A stretch of DNA of 64,000 nucleotides. Origin: Crambe crambe (taxonomy: Eukaryota; Porifera; Demospongiae; Poecilosclerida; Crambeidae). Shown here piece after piece: positions 62,239 to 64,000 of the stretch. A program made the position numbers and the translations under genes. The stretch covers positions 4,898,001 to 4,962,000 of the forward strand of contig OZ004582.1 of NCBI GenBank assembly GCA_963924555.1, given 5' to 3'. Within the stretch, counting starts at the first letter, position 1. The number at the start of each line of letters is the position of its first letter. The notes beneath the pieces are model-generated. The model was given only the letters and a program-made list of their open reading frames with translations, was not told the DNA's origin and did no database searches.

Positions 62239-64000
62239 ATGAAACGTTTAGAATTATTTGGATCTGTTCCAGCTTCTAGCCAACCCACAGTGGAGAAGAG
62301 AACAAAGACTAGCCATCACAGCACTCCAGCTGAAGACTCATCACCTTCAAATTCGGGAGAACTATCTGGTGCTCTACCACAGTGTCTACCACCACAGGTA
62401 ACCAGCCAGTCTGATGTGGTATTTGTAGAAATGATTTAGGTGCTTATAGTAGTGACCAACTTAGGAGTTTGTCAAATGAGCTTCTTAGAAATGCCTGTAG
62501 ACCTGACACCTGCTATAAGTACCCACAGAAAGAAGAGTATGGTAAGAGTCGTTCATTCCAGCACTCATGGCTGGCACAGTTCCCTTGGCTTTGCTACTCA
62601 GAGTTGAGTAATGGTTGATTGTGTTTTATTTGCTAGGGCATTTCCCTGGTCAGTTGGTCACTAGCCCAATGACCAACTTCACACGTAACCCTTTACGAGC
62701 ACAGTAATCAACACTCATAAGAATTCCAGCCTGACTGTTGTTGATTTCATCAGTCGTATGGATAAAGGTGCTCTCTCTGTGTACCAGCAAATGCAAGGCC
62801 AGGAATCTATATTAGTTCAGCAAAATCGGCAAAAGATCATGTCCATTTTTGAAGACTATTGTATTCTGTGGTAAGCAAAATATATCCCTTATAGGGGCCA
62901 TCGTAAATAAGATGCTGGACCAGACAAAAATCCTGGCAACTTCCGTGCACTGCTTAATTTCCATGTTGATGCTGGTGATTCAGTGTTGCAATATCATTTC
63001 AAGTCTATAGCACGTAATGCCCAATATATTTCACCACAAATTCAGAATGATCTCATTTCTTGTACCGGGGAATGAATCAGGAAGCAAATTTTGAATGAGG
63101 TGAAAAATGCCAAATTCTTCTCTATCTGTGCTGATGAGGCAGCTGACTCTTCTAATAGAACAGCTACCTTTGATTCTTCATTTTATTGATAACAGCTTGC
63201 AGCAGTGGGAGAGTCCCCATCATGTTCTGTACAGACCGAACACCACAGGCAGCTGCAACACACAGGTTAAGACTACGGGCAACACAAACAGACATATACT
63301 GCAAGTTGACTGGATACTTACTGCAGCTCCTCTGTATTTTCTGGCCATGTTGCCTGCCCCATCATAGGCCTGCCCATGGAGATATTCTAGGTTAAGACCA
63401 TACCATGGTCGAGATTTGTCTCTTTTTTTCAAATCCCCCTAAATGCCAGCTTGAGTTTGAAAAGCACATTCAGTCCATCGAGGGTGCTAGAGCAAAGAAG
63501 TTGATCAGTATATTCAAAGCACGATGGGTAGCACATATAGATGCTCTAGAATTGTTCTTCAACCTTTATCCAGCTGTTGTTAAAACCTTTGAGGTCATCA
63601 GTGAGGGTAGTTCAGATGGTTGGAATGTAGATTCTTGTAAAGCAGCTGAAAGCCTCTTGATCTGCATAACAAAATTTCAGTCTTTTATTGTGACTAAGGA
63701 ATGCCTTCATTACACTAAAGGTATTACAACATCTCTTCAGAAGAGAGCAAAGGACACATGTCAAGCCTATGCTGAAGTGAGCACTATCACATCTGCTTTT
63801 CAAGATGTCTGTAAAAACATCGATACTAAACACAAAGTATGGCATGATGCAACAGTGAACCTTGGATAAAAGGTTAATGCACCAGAACCACAACTGCCAA
63901 GACGATGTGGGCAGAAGTAACACACCTAGTGACACACCAGAGGAGTACTACCGCTGCACCATTTCAATTCCTTTTCTTGACAAGTTGCTGTCTCATTTGG
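62239..64000 (+). pseudogene. hAT transposase with TTF-type zinc finger, broken, runs off the window
   Basis: Starts MKRLELFGSVPASSQP with a Ser-rich linker to about 62,397. Then EYGKSRSFQHSWLAQFPWLC (about 62,530) is the TTF-type zinc-finger motif, followed by FPGQLVTSPMTNFTRNP, DKGALSVYQQMQGQESILVQ, NPGNFRALLNFHVDAGDSVL, SPQIQNDLISC and AKFFSICADEAADSSN (first catalytic Asp region). The frame 63405-63869 has LISIFKARWVAHIDALELFF and more of the core, and the last bases (about 63,880-64,000) read on in further frames. This is the order of P52rIPK/ZMYM-like hAT proteins. Several frame changes make it non-functional. The end and the right terminal repeat lie outside the window. Confidence 0.65.

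Overview
This looks like AT-rich animal nuclear DNA, most likely from a sponge (demosponge). The reasons are a multi-exon receptor with a divergent Ig-like domain, a fibronectin III domain, one membrane segment and a microexon-rich tail; GT-AG introns of 50 bp to over 12 kb; and a dense, varied load of DNA transposons and hairpin MITEs. The species call is inference. All joined exons were built by eye from open frames, splice signals and phase, with no transcript evidence.

0-19.6 kb is a transposon cluster. It holds a decayed tnp2/Plavaka-type transposase (1.5-2.9 kb); a complete 3,674-bp Kolobok-type element (3,167-6,840, TTAA duplicated) whose eight exons give an uninterrupted 852-residue product, a transposase followed by a DEDDh exonuclease domain, with two histone-type 3' stem-loops just after the stop; a decayed two-gene element (7.6-13.2 kb) with a zinc-binding/conserved-domain gene on + and a HIRAN-domain gene on -; an 871-bp element with perfect 30-bp terminal inverted repeats; and a 5.4-kb element (14,190-19,555) with an uninterrupted 1,091-residue DDE-type protein. 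A 1.5-kb palindrome sits inside the last one.

19.6-60.4 kb is one host gene on the + strand, read as 15 exons (600 codons, phase-consistent throughout, continuing past the window or past what I can see). Signal peptide (19.6 kb), Ig-like domain (27.1 kb), fibronectin III domain (40.2 kb), transmembrane helix (40.8 kb), then a cytoplasmic tail of microexons, an SH3-like domain resembling those of Mind bomb/HERC2 proteins, a coiled coil, and a second copy of the SH3-like cassette. Its introns are filled with transposons: DUF6589, P-element, hAT and Crypton remnants, a RecQ-like helicase scrap, and many hairpin MITEs, several with recognisable empty sites elsewhere in the window.

60.4-64 kb holds further transposon debris, including short fossil pieces of DIRS-like (58.1 kb) and Ty3/Gypsy-like (61.7 kb) elements and a TTF-type zinc-finger hAT transposase that runs off the right edge.
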